Notes under the pieces: model-generated
What the model saw: the letters and a program-made list of their open reading frames with translations, nothing else
Database searches by the model: none
What the model was told of the DNA's origin: nothing
From: Oscillospiraceae bacterium
GTDB lineage: Bacteria > Bacillota > Clostridia > Oscillospirales > Oscillospiraceae
Assembly: GCA_015067845.1 (NCBI GenBank)
Contig: SVLT01000006.1
Span: forward strand, 1-64,000
Reading direction: 5' to 3'
DNA: 64,000 bases
Part shown: piece after piece, positions 1 through 7,207 of the stretch
Layout: the number at the start of each line of letters is the position of its first letter
How positions within the stretch are numbered: the first letter of the stretch is position 1
Translations under genes and position numbers: made by a program

Positions 1-2
1 CG

Positions 3-140
3 AGAAAGGTGTTTTTAGGAGCCAATATGGAAGATGAGGCTAAAACACGAATTATTGAAATAGCAAAGAAAAAGCATATTCCTGTATATCAAATGATGCT
101 TTCTTCGGATAGATATAAGTTTGAGTATTATAAAGTGTAG
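3..140 (+). CDS. C-terminal end of an unidentified protein (cut by window edge)
   Basis: An open frame enters from the left edge and runs 45 residues to a TAG stop at 138-140. The readable tail is lysine- and tyrosine-rich and ends in EYYKV. I do not recognise a family. It points towards the accessory genes that follow and may belong to the same mobile region. No start is visible, so its length and role cannot be judged. Confidence 0.5.
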   Translation, partial: RKVFLGANMEDEAKTRIIEIAKKKHIPVYQMMLSSDRYKFEYYKV

Positions 141-187
141 CTTGATGATTTGTGTGATGAAATACGACAAATTAATTTAGTGAAGAT

Positions 188-215
188 GGCGGCAGTCTGA
201 ATTACGATTGCCGCC
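188..215 (+). terminator. Hairpin after the left-edge gene
   Basis: Perfect 7-bp arms GGCGGCA and TGCCGCC around a 14-base loop, about 50 bases after the stop of the left-edge gene. Only a short T-run follows, so it is a weak terminator candidate. Confidence 0.45.
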
Positions 216-228
216 TTAAAACTATCGA

Positions 229-268
229 AAAAGCCGATGAAGGATCAAACGATTCTTCATCGGCTTTT
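229..268. terminator. Bidirectional terminator next to the manganese catalase gene
   Basis: Perfect 14-bp arms (229-242 and 255-268) around a 12-base loop, beginning with A-runs and ending with T-runs, so it can stop transcription from both sides. It lies six bases past the stop codon of the catalase gene on the minus strand. Confidence 0.8.
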
Positions 269-273
269 CGCTA

Positions 274-936
274 TTATTCAAAAGAAACAGGCTTTGTATC
301 ACCCGTTGCAAATGCGTTGGGGCCGGGGTCGGACATGGAGAAATACATTTTCGCGGCTTTGGTCGTGCCGAAATCACGGTTGGAGCCGGAGTTCTGCACC
401 TTGTTAAAGGCATCGCGGAACATCTGATTGTGCGCTTCCTCGCGGTTCAAGAGAAAATCAATGGTCTCGCGCACCTTCTTGTCGTCGATCTGGCGGTAAA
501 GGTATTCGTAAACCACCTTCGCACGCTGTTCGGATGCGATGTTACTGAGCAGGTCGGCGCACAGATCGCCTGTAACCGTCACGTAATCGCCCGTCCAAGA
601 ATAACCCGAAGCGTTGATAAGCCCCGGATTAAGACCAAGCAGAACGTGGGATTGGATCTCACCACAGGGCACCTTTGCGGCATCCACGTCGTGACCGTTT
701 AAGAGGTTAATGGTCTGCGCCACCATCTCCATGTGACCCAGCTCCTCGGCGGCAATGTCAAGGAACAGATCCTTGATCTCGGGATCTTTGATTCGAAAGC
801 TCTGGGACATATACTGCATCGCCGCCTTCAGCTCACCGTTGCCGCCGCCAAGCTGTTCCTGCAAGAGCGCCGCATACTGCGGATTGGGTCGCTCTACCTC
901 CACGGGATGAAAAAGCATCTTTTCGTGTTTGAACAT
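274..936 (-). CDS. Manganese catalase / CotJC-like ferritin-fold protein
   Basis: Predicted 220-residue ferritin-like four-helix protein of the manganese catalase family, which disproportionates hydrogen peroxide at a di-manganese site; the CotJC branch sits in the spore coat. The two helix pairs with metal ligands are visible: GELKAAMQYMSQ near residue 35 and AAEELGHME at 62-70, then ASEQRAK near 138 and NREEAHNQMF near 170. The frame is open upstream to 1071, but the start at 936 is chosen because GGAGG lies seven bases before it and the protein then begins like the family. At 220 residues it is longer than CotJC (about 190) and shorter than classical catalases (about 270-300). Confidence 0.85.
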   Translation of the reverse strand: MFKHEKMLFHPVEVERPNPQYAALLQEQLGGGNGELKAAMQYMSQSFRIKDPEIKDLFLDIAAEELGHMEMVAQTINLLNGHDVDAAKVPCGEIQSHVLLGLNPGLINASGYSWTGDYVTVTGDLCADLLSNIASEQRAKVVYEYLYRQIDDKKVRETIDFLLNREEAHNQMFRDAFNKVQNSGSNRDFGTTKAAKMYFSMSDPGPNAFATGDTKPVSFE

Positions 937-1071
937 TTCATTACCTCCGTTTGTTTGATATAAGTTATTTTTGCCAATCCGGAGATAGATATTCAAACAC
1001 CCCGCCAAATCTGCACCCGAGTCAACCCTTGCCCCGCAGTAAACAAAGAAAAAGGTGGGCTTAGATTCCAA

Positions 1072-1971
1072 TCAATAGTTTTTTATTAACAACTCTGTAA
1101 TATAACCTCGATGATCCGCATTACGATTAATTTTTCGTTTAGCATTTATACGCTGCACGTCATAATCGGCATATAGATCCTCAAAGAAATCATCTTCTGG
1201 ATCAACATTTTTAGGATCTGAATTACTCAAAATAATGTAGGCACCACGAGCATCCATTTCTTCAATAAATCCAGCAAGAGCCCGCTGGCAGCTATCATCA
1301 AATTCAGTTTCGGTATAAGAGATGAAACTGTCACGACCTTTTAAAGGGCGATACGGTGGGTCGAGGTACACAAGGGTGTTTTTATCAATAAACGCTTTCG
1401 ATGCAGAATAATCTCCGCACACAATTTGGACTTTAGCTAACGCAGCGGATACGGCGCGGATGTTTTCTTCATTACAAATCAGGGGGGTTGCTTGATCCCC
1501 TTTAGGTACATTAAATAACCCATTCCTATTTGCGCGATACAAACCGTTAAAGCACGTACGATTCAAGAAAATAAAGAGAGCAGCGCTTTTAATACCTGAT
1601 TTGCTTTCGCCGGTTACGATCAGATTGTTGAATTCATCCCGCTTACCGTAATAATACCGCTTTCTACCCTCGTCATCGAGCGCCAAGTATTCAGTTTGGT
1701 ATTCTGTCAATAGAGAGATAAGTGCTTCTGCTTGATCGCGGACGACAAGGTACATATTAATCAGCTCTGCATTCACATCGCTGATATACACCTCATCGAG
1801 TTCGAATTTAGATAGTATATCAAAAAGGACAGCGCCGCCGCCAACAAAAGGTTCTGCATACCGCCGAATTGTATCACCAAAGCCGTCGGGATAAGCGTGA
1901 GAAATCTCTGCTAAGAGCTGCGTTTTACCTCCAGCCCATTTCAAAATCGGCTTCAAATTCCTTTGTCGCAA
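1072..1971 (-). CDS. dam: DNA adenine-N6 methyltransferase, D12 class (DpnM/Dam-like)
   Basis: Transfers a methyl group from S-adenosylmethionine to adenine N6 in DNA, probably in GATC because the sequence reads like DpnM and Dam throughout. Visible motifs are the N-terminal KWAGGK block (11-16), the SAM-binding PFVGGGAVLFD loop (41-51), NRTCFNGLYR (137-146) and the catalytic DPPY (204-207), in the order alpha-class D12 enzymes use. The open frame extends upstream, but a TTG at 1969-1971 is preferred because AGGAGG lies eight bases before it and the protein then starts in register with DpnM. It is divergent from the GHKL operon. No restriction endonuclease could be recognised beside it, so it may be an orphan or serve that operon. 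Confidence 0.9.
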   Translation of the reverse strand: MRQRNLKPILKWAGGKTQLLAEISHAYPDGFGDTIRRYAEPFVGGGAVLFDILSKFELDEVYISDVNAELINMYLVVRDQAEALISLLTEYQTEYLALDDEGRKRYYYGKRDEFNNLIVTGESKSGIKSAALFIFLNRTCFNGLYRANRNGLFNVPKGDQATPLICNEENIRAVSAALAKVQIVCGDYSASKAFIDKNTLVYLDPPYRPLKGRDSFISYTETEFDDSCQRALAGFIEEMDARGAYIILSNSDPKNVDPEDDFFEDLYADYDVQRINAKRKINRNADHRGYITELLIKNY

Positions 1972-2019
1972 GCGTGTCACCTCCTTCTTTTGCACCAACA
2001 TAGTACAATCCAAAAATAT

Positions 2020-2028
2020 ATTATAGCA
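2020..2028 (-). promoter_or_regulatory. Extended -10 promoter element for dam
   Basis: On the minus strand a TGC extension precedes TATAAT (TATAAT at 2020-2025), about 50 bases before the dam start. The -35 region (TTCCAA at 17 bases) is poor, which suits an extended -10 promoter. Confidence 0.55.
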
Positions 2029-2158
2029 CAACAGCTTTCAAATTGGAATAGATTTCTGCAAATTTCTACATTTTCTTTCGATAACCGCTCTCAAGAACAG
2101 CTCACAAAAATGGTTTTGGTAATATACAAAAAATATTACAAAAATATTTGCAAAATAC

Positions 2159-2187
2159 TTGACAAATATTTTGTCGAGTGGTATCAT
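2159..2187 (+). promoter_or_regulatory. Sigma-A type promoter of the GHKL operon
   Basis: TTGACA (2159-2164) and TATCAT (2182-2187) are separated by exactly 17 bases, 24 bases before the first start codon of the operon. The surroundings are very AT-rich. Confidence 0.85.
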
Positions 2188-2210
2188 ATAGACAACGGAG
2201 GTGTCGAATT

Positions 2211-2432
2211 ATGGCTGTAGATAAAAAAGCGAATTTTATTCGAATCGCAGAAGCGAGAACGAATAAAATCATTGAAAGCATTACATTGTTGGGCAATCTA
2301 TCAAATACCTCTTATTATGAATATACGCCAGACCAGATAGAGGCTATGTTTTCGGCAATCCAAGAGGAACTTGATAATCAAAAAAAGCGGTTTGCAGACA
2401 GCGGCCCCAAAAAGAAAAAGTTTAGACTCTAA
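2211..2432 (+). CDS. Small conserved-looking protein opening the GHKL operon
   Basis: Predicted 73-residue soluble protein of unknown function. It begins with a helical segment rich in Arg/Lys and Glu, contains the stretch LLGNLSNTSYYEYT (27-40) followed by a second amphipathic helix, and ends in a basic tail with KKKKF. The shape suggests a small DNA-binding or adaptor protein, but this is inference. The start at 2211 has GGAGG ten bases upstream and sits just downstream of a strong promoter. It is the first gene of the operon, 13 bases before the ATPase gene. I recall similar small proteins from clostridial mobile elements but cannot name a family. Confidence 0.75.
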   Translation: MAVDKKANFIRIAEARTNKIIESITLLGNLSNTSYYEYTPDQIEAMFSAIQEELDNQKKRFADSGPKKKKFRL

Positions 2433-2445
2433 GGAGGGTTTATAA

Positions 2446-4386
2446 ATGGCTGAACAAATGTGGAGATTTCCCGACAACAACTATACAAGTGAGAATGGTC
2501 TGGACACCAGTGATATGGAGATGTTCAAGAAAGACCCTGTTTCTTCTTTGGCAAGAGAGATTTGCCAGAACTCTATTGACGCAGCTTTTGGAGCCAAACC
2601 CGTGCGCGTCGAATTCAGTTTATTCCAAGTAGCAAGAGACGAGGTACCGGGAATAGATGATCTCGCTGCTCAAATTGAAGCGTGCTATGAATATAAAAAG
2701 GATTCCCCCAAAGAGGGCCCCGCTCTTCGCGAATTGAAAAAGAGCATTAGTAGCGCTACGATCACCTGCCTGCGCGTTAGTGACTTCCACACCACTGGTG
2801 TCATCGGCGCAAAGACAAACGAAAGAAGCACTCCGTTTTATAATCTTACCAAGGGCTCTGGTGTCAGCGACAAAGGCGGCAGCAGCGGCGGTTCCAAAGG
2901 TATCGGTAAATTTGCGTCTTTCGTTGTAAGTACCACAAATACCGTTTTCTACTCCACTCGCGCACACGACGAACGTACAGGAGAAGATTCCAGCGCTCAT
3001 ATTGGCATCAGCAAGCTCAGATCTACTCCCATTCCCGGAGACCCCGATCTTCTTACGATGGGAATTGGCTATTATGGCATCGGCAAAAAGAACTTCCCCA
3101 TTTTGGAAGAACTACACTTGGACAAGGGTTTTGCACGATCCGAAACCGACTACGGCACAGATGTTTACATTATCGGTTTTAACGCTTTCAAAGGCTGGCA
3201 GAGCGACATCATCGCTAAGGTGCTGGAGAGCTTTATGGTTGCGGTTATGCGCGGCGAATTGGAAGTAGTAGTTGACGGGACAATTGTCAACGCGTCCACT
3301 GTAAAAGAAATCATTTACAGTGATGCATTCCAGAACGAGCGCACGAAAACCGAACTTCGTGAGATTCGCGCACAGTACGAATTGCTGCAGGATGACGGTT
3401 CTGTTATTGTCAAAGAATTACAAATCGACGATGATAACACTGTTACTGTATATCTTAAGCAATATGGCCAGCAAGACGAGGGTAACGCTACAAAGCATTG
3501 CGTTATGGTGCGCTATCCATACATGAAAATCACATACATAAACCCCGGCGCATTTCTTCCCTTTTCTGCGCTTTGCGTGATTCACGATAATGGACTCAAC
3601 AAGAAACTCCGTGCAATTGAAAATCCGCAGCACACCGACTGGGAAATCAAGCGTTTGAATGATTTCCCCGATGAAAAACGGATTACACGCAAAATGAAGA
3701 AGGCGCTGGAAACTGCCGTGAATGAATTCATCAAGGATGTTCTTCGCGCAAGTTCTGGAGAAACAACTGATATTGAAGGCGCAGGCGAATTCTTGCCTTC
3801 ACAGGATGATGTTGGTGGTGTGACCGGCAATGCCATTTCAACCGAGCAGGTGCTGGTTAAGCCTATGACGGTAGTAAAGACACAAACGCCCAAAACAGCG
3901 AAAGCTGGCGAGGCAGGTGAAACCTATGATTTTGCAGAGGGAGAACTTGTGGATGATGGCGAACCGGGCAAGAAGCCAAAGAAAAAGCCGAAGCCGAAGC
4001 CGGAACCTAATCCCGACCCCAAGACAGAGCCGAGAGAGCAAACTGAGGTTGGCCCCGGAAAATTCACTGTCTTGAAAAAGGTACCATTGAGTGGCATGCG
4101 TTATCGCACAGTGGTTACGAATAAGGCCAGTGGTAAATATGATTGCATTTTCACATCGCAGTATGATGAAAGCGATTGCGAATTTGCCATTCGTCTTTGC
4201 GGTGAGGCAGCAGACAAATACCCTGTTGATATTATTTCCGCATCCATCGATGGTGTTGACTGCACCATTGAAGAAGGCAAGATTGTCGGAATGAGAATCG
4301 AAAAGGGAAAAACCTACAAGATTTCCTATTCCGTTAACAGCACTGAGATGTTTGCAAGTGAGGTGATTTTGAGTGCATATCGGTAA
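2446..4386 (+). CDS. GHKL-type ATPase with C-terminal beta-rich domain (candidate defence protein)
   Basis: Predicted 646-residue cytoplasmic protein. The N-terminal 170 residues carry the Bergerat ATP-binding fold of GHKL ATPases (MutL, Hsp90, gyrase B): the N-box REICQNSIDA (37-46; Glu38, Asn42, Asp45), a divergent G1 box VSDFHTTGV (111-119) holding the adenine-contacting Asp113, and a glycine-rich lid GSSGGSKGIGKFA (145-157). A middle domain follows to about 500, then a Lys/Pro linker (about 507-530), then a C-terminal beta-rich domain of about 105 residues. AGGAGG precedes the ATG. Its last 14 bases overlap the next gene. The family is not one I can name. GHKL proteins of this type recur in phage-defence loci, so a nucleic-acid sensing or remodelling role is an inference. 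Confidence 0.75.
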   Translation: MAEQMWRFPDNNYTSENGLDTSDMEMFKKDPVSSLAREICQNSIDAAFGAKPVRVEFSLFQVARDEVPGIDDLAAQIEACYEYKKDSPKEGPALRELKKSISSATITCLRVSDFHTTGVIGAKTNERSTPFYNLTKGSGVSDKGGSSGGSKGIGKFASFVVSTTNTVFYSTRAHDERTGEDSSAHIGISKLRSTPIPGDPDLLTMGIGYYGIGKKNFPILEELHLDKGFARSETDYGTDVYIIGFNAFKGWQSDIIAKVLESFMVAVMRGELEVVVDGTIVNASTVKEIIYSDAFQNERTKTELREIRAQYELLQDDGSVIVKELQIDDDNTVTVYLKQYGQQDEGNATKHCVMVRYPYMKITYINPGAFLPFSALCVIHDNGLNKKLRAIENPQHTDWEIKRLNDFPDEKRITRKMKKALETAVNEFIKDVLRASSGETTDIEGAGEFLPSQDDVGGVTGNAISTEQVLVKPMTVVKTQTPKTAKAGEAGETYDFAEGELVDDGEPGKKPKKKPKPKPEPNPDPKTEPREQTEVGPGKFTVLKKVPLSGMRYRTVVTNKASGKYDCIFTSQYDESDCEFAIRLCGEAADKYPVDIISASIDGVDCTIEEGKIVGMRIEKGKTYKISYSVNSTEMFASEVILSAYR

Positions 4387-5302
4387 TAGAATTTTTCCGT
4401 ATCCCGTTCTGAACAGAAACGAAGCACTTTCTGACTACGTGGAAGATTCTGTTTTTAAACTGGAATTTGAAGTTGACGAAAACGGTGCACCCATCGTTCA
4501 AAATGGCGAGGTCATTTTCAAAAACCTCCACTATACCATTACAGACGCAACACTCACTTCACTTCTTGAGCAGGGAAAGTTAAAGGGTGCTTTTATTGTA
4601 GAATGTTCTGCATCTGTTTACAGAAACCGCTTTGATATCGGTGCAACGCCGTACGATCTTAAGGTTTCCGCGCACGAGATCAACGGTAACGTTGTTGCAT
4701 CGTGCTATTTGTACGCAGCAGAGGATATTGCCGACTTCAAAAGCACCGGCTTTATTCCCGAATACGCTGGCTACTCCTTCGATATCGACAAATTCGATAT
4801 TCTCGCAGTAGACGATGGCTTCAAGTTCAAGATCGAACTTGACCCCACCGAGGACGATAAAGTGGCGTCCATTTTTACGGTAGTAAAAAAAGAGGACGAC
4901 AGCGACATTATGTCGTACGATTACGACGACAAGAAGATCATCGTACGTCTTCCTGCTGCATACTACGATTGCTATGACAACATCAAGACCAAGAAAGAAT
5001 GCAACAATATCGCTTTCGCTATGATTGCTATTCCGGCATTGGCAGGGTGCTTGGAAGATGTATGCTCCAGATACTACACTATTGAAGAAATATTGGATGA
5101 CCAGTCTTGGTTTAACGCTATTTTTATCAGTTACAAGCGCAGAACAGGCAATACGCTGACGTTCGAAGATTTTGAACAAATGAGCAAGTTAGAGCTGGCG
5201 CAAATGGTTCTGAATAGCGCATCCTGCAATGCACTCAAGGACTTTGATAATATGCTTCTTGGAGGCATGAATCATCCGGAAGAGGAGGGCGAAGACGAAT
5301 GA
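4373..5302 (+). CDS. Unknown beta-rich protein of the GHKL operon
   Basis: Predicted 309-residue soluble, acidic protein without signal peptide or membrane segment. The first 200 residues read as alternating beta strands with the opening motif FPYPVLNRN (8-16); the last 100 are helical. No catalytic motif stands out. The GTG start at 4373 lies inside the end of the ATPase gene (14-base overlap) with AGGTGA just upstream, which implies translational coupling and a fixed ratio of the two proteins. The stop overlaps the next start by four bases (ATGA). The strict coupling argues that it forms a complex with the ATPase. I cannot assign a family. Confidence 0.7.
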   Translation: MHIGNRIFPYPVLNRNEALSDYVEDSVFKLEFEVDENGAPIVQNGEVIFKNLHYTITDATLTSLLEQGKLKGAFIVECSASVYRNRFDIGATPYDLKVSAHEINGNVVASCYLYAAEDIADFKSTGFIPEYAGYSFDIDKFDILAVDDGFKFKIELDPTEDDKVASIFTVVKKEDDSDIMSYDYDDKKIIVRLPAAYYDCYDNIKTKKECNNIAFAMIAIPALAGCLEDVCSRYYTIEEILDDQSWFNAIFISYKRRTGNTLTFEDFEQMSKLELAQMVLNSASCNALKDFDNMLLGGMNHPEEEGEDE

Positions 5303-6108
5303 GTAAAATTCATATAAAGTATATGACGGACGAAGCCCTTGAAACGTTAAAGGCCAATACCGACACCGTTACAGGAAAACTCATCGAGAACCCTAAAAGT
5401 TCCGCCTGGCTGAAATCGTTCTTCCCCGGTACGCTGTGGGTAACGAAGAAGTACGAAATCGAAGAATTCACCCTTAAAGTACCCAAGGATGATAAGGATC
5501 GCGAAACGGACATTTACAACTCGATCCTTCTGTATGAGCGTTTGCGCCATTTACCGCTCTATGTTCTGACCGACGAACGATTCTGGTGCTGGATGAATTT
5601 CGAGATGGGATATGAGGTGGCGTTAAAATACATGCCCGTCAAGAAAGGGTCTTCCGTTTTTAAGGATCACTGGCTTTTAACACAGGGCAAGCGTCGCGGT
5701 CTGTTTTTTGGCGTTCTGTCTCGCTGTTATTTCCGTGTAGCATTATCCGTCGACGAAACGCTCGCCGATCCTTATGAACTCTCAAAATTCGTCATCGAGA
5801 ACCCGCTTCGGTTCAGAGAGCTAACTTGGCGTTCGTTCTCCAGCGAAAAAATGATTGTTCTTGGTGCTTTAAAAGCAGAAAAGCGTGTAATTGCAGAGTA
5901 TCCTCAAATGGAGGAAAACACAAAACATTTTGCCGAAATCGCAAAGCTTCTGTCGAAGTTGGGAAGCGTAATGTTGCTTGACTGCATGACAGAAAAAGAC
6001 ATTGAGGACTACGTCTATAAGAAATACAAAGCAATGGTCGAAGAAGAACTTTCCAGTGGCGGTTTGCTAGGGAAAATCAAAAAAGCTGTGACGCGCGTCT
6101 TGAAATAA
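5299..6108 (+). CDS. Unknown protein closing the GHKL operon (DUF6339-like from memory)
   Basis: Predicted 269-residue cytoplasmic protein, mixed alpha/beta. Its centre is rich in aromatic residues: TDERFWCWMNFEMGYE (92-107) and LLTQGKRRGLFFGVLSRCYF, then ENPLRFRELTWRSFSSEK. The end is helical and basic. The pattern reminds me of DUF6339, a family with no described activity, but I cannot confirm this. It overlaps the preceding gene by four bases (ATGA) and ends the operon just before a long hairpin. Order and coupling with the ATPase and the beta-rich protein suggest one functional unit. Confidence 0.7.
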   Translation: MSKIHIKYMTDEALETLKANTDTVTGKLIENPKSSAWLKSFFPGTLWVTKKYEIEEFTLKVPKDDKDRETDIYNSILLYERLRHLPLYVLTDERFWCWMNFEMGYEVALKYMPVKKGSSVFKDHWLLTQGKRRGLFFGVLSRCYFRVALSVDETLADPYELSKFVIENPLRFRELTWRSFSSEKMIVLGALKAEKRVIAEYPQMEENTKHFAEIAKLLSKLGSVMLLDCMTEKDIEDYVYKKYKAMVEEELSSGGLLGKIKKAVTRVLK

Positions 6109-6113
6109 TTTAC

Positions 6114-6147
6114 AAGGAGGAAATCGCAATCGTGCGGTTTCCTCCTT
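6114..6147. terminator. Long hairpin at the end of the GHKL operon
   Basis: Arms of 15 bp (one T-G pair) around a four-base loop, starting AAGGAGGAAA and ending TTTCCTCCTT, five bases after the operon stop. No T-run follows, so it is an imperfect intrinsic terminator or an RNA-stabilising or attenuating structure ahead of the deformylase gene. Confidence 0.55.
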
Positions 6148-6181
6148 AGGTGCACTTTTGTAATTTGGAGGACAACAGCTT

Positions 6182-6607
6182 GTGATAAAAAACTTAATGC
6201 ACGATCCAATATTTCTCGCAGGAAAGTCGGAGATTGCAACGAAAGATGATCTGCCGGTCGCACAAGATTTACTTGATACACTGATAGCACACAAGGATAG
6301 TTGTGTTGGTATGGCAGCGAATATGATCGGCGTGCGCAAGCGCATCATCGCTTTTCTTGATGAGAGTGGACGAGCTTCTACATACATGGTGATGCTCAAC
6401 CCCGAAATCATTAAGAAGGACGGTGCATATAACACCGAAGAGGGATGTCTGTCACTTCTTGGTGCCCCCAGGCCTTGCAAACGCTATAAATCCATCAAGG
6501 TTAAGTATCAGACCATGGAACTGCAAACCCGCATCAAGACCTACTCCGGCTGGACGGCGCAGATCATTCAGCATGAGGTGGATCATTGCGATGGAATCTT
6601 AATTTGA
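6182..6607 (+). CDS. Peptide deformylase paralogue, short form
   Basis: Predicted 141-residue metal hydrolase of the deformylase family, which removes the formyl group from N-terminal methionine. Motif II TEEGCLSL (85-92) with the Cys ligand and motif III QHEVDH (130-135) with the two His ligands and catalytic Glu are present. Motif I reads VGMAANMIG (42-50) where the classic enzyme has GLAAPQIG, so the conserved glutamine is Met. The GTG start has GGAGG ten bases upstream. Short deformylases of this kind occur beside the housekeeping copy in clostridia. A second def gene is not in the window. Confidence 0.82.
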   Translation: MIKNLMHDPIFLAGKSEIATKDDLPVAQDLLDTLIAHKDSCVGMAANMIGVRKRIIAFLDESGRASTYMVMLNPEIIKKDGAYNTEEGCLSLLGAPRPCKRYKSIKVKYQTMELQTRIKTYSGWTAQIIQHEVDHCDGILI

Positions 6608-6627
6608 TATATATTAGGAGAAAGAAT

Positions 6628-7020
6628 ATGAAACGAGTTTATGATTTCTTGAAGAAGGCAGAAGTGTATTACTTGGCAACTGTGGAAGGCAATCAGCCGA
6701 GAGTGCGTCCTTTTGGTACAGTAAATGAAATTGAAGGTAAACTCTACATACAGACCGGAAAAGTAAAACCTACGAGCCAGCAGCTTATCGCTAATCCAAA
6801 AGCGGAGATCTGTGCGTTTACAAGTGGAGAGTGGATTCGTGTTGCGTGCGAACTCGTAGAGGATGATCGCTTTGAAGCCAAGAAATCTATGCTCGATGCA
6901 TATCCCAATCTACGCGGAATGTACGATGAAAACGATGGCAACACTCAGGTGTTCTACATGAAGAATGCAACTGCTACTTTCTGTGCTTTTGGTAAAGCAT
7001 CAGAAGTGGTTGATTTTTAA
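6628..7020 (+). CDS. Pyridoxamine 5'-phosphate oxidase-like flavin-binding protein
   Basis: Predicted 130-residue split-barrel protein of the PNPOx-like/NimA-like group, usually FMN- or F420-binding. Hallmarks are YLATVEGNQPRVRPFG (residues 14-29), the GKLYIQTG strand and the mid-region KAEICAFTSGEWIRV. It is of normal length for the small flavin-binding members whose substrates are mostly unknown. The ATG start has AGGAG eight bases upstream; the open frame extends further but lacks such a site. It follows the deformylase gene by 20 bases and may be cotranscribed. Confidence 0.82.
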   Translation: MKRVYDFLKKAEVYYLATVEGNQPRVRPFGTVNEIEGKLYIQTGKVKPTSQQLIANPKAEICAFTSGEWIRVACELVEDDRFEAKKSMLDAYPNLRGMYDENDGNTQVFYMKNATATFCAFGKASEVVDF

Positions 7021-7028
7021 TTTGTTAT

Positions 7029-7130
7029 ATGGAGAACATTACCCGAAAACAGCATTTTGTTCCGCAGTTTTACTTATGGTGGTTGTACGAACACATTTAC
7101 TACTCAAGACAGTTCATTTTCATTTGTTAA
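7029..7130 (+). pseudogene. Remnant of a DUF4238-like gene
   Basis: An ATG opens a 33-codon frame beginning MENITRKQHFVPQFYL, which matches the highly characteristic N-terminus of DUF4238 proteins (usually 250 residues or more). It then runs to a TAA, and no longer DUF4238-like frame continues downstream; the next 80 bases stay AT-rich up to the following gene. No good ribosome site is seen. I read it as the truncated 5' end of a decayed gene. DUF4238 genes are common in accessory and defence regions, but their function is not established. Confidence 0.5.
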
Positions 7131-7207
7131 TGGTACATTGTGTATAAGAACTAAAAATTCATTTGGTAGTGAAATGAGTATTGATGTTACATAAAGGACG
7201 TTATTAT

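Noticed and set aside
1072..6108. Complete restriction-modification system
   Set aside because: Only the methylase is recognisable; none of the neighbouring proteins shows a nuclease motif I can defend.
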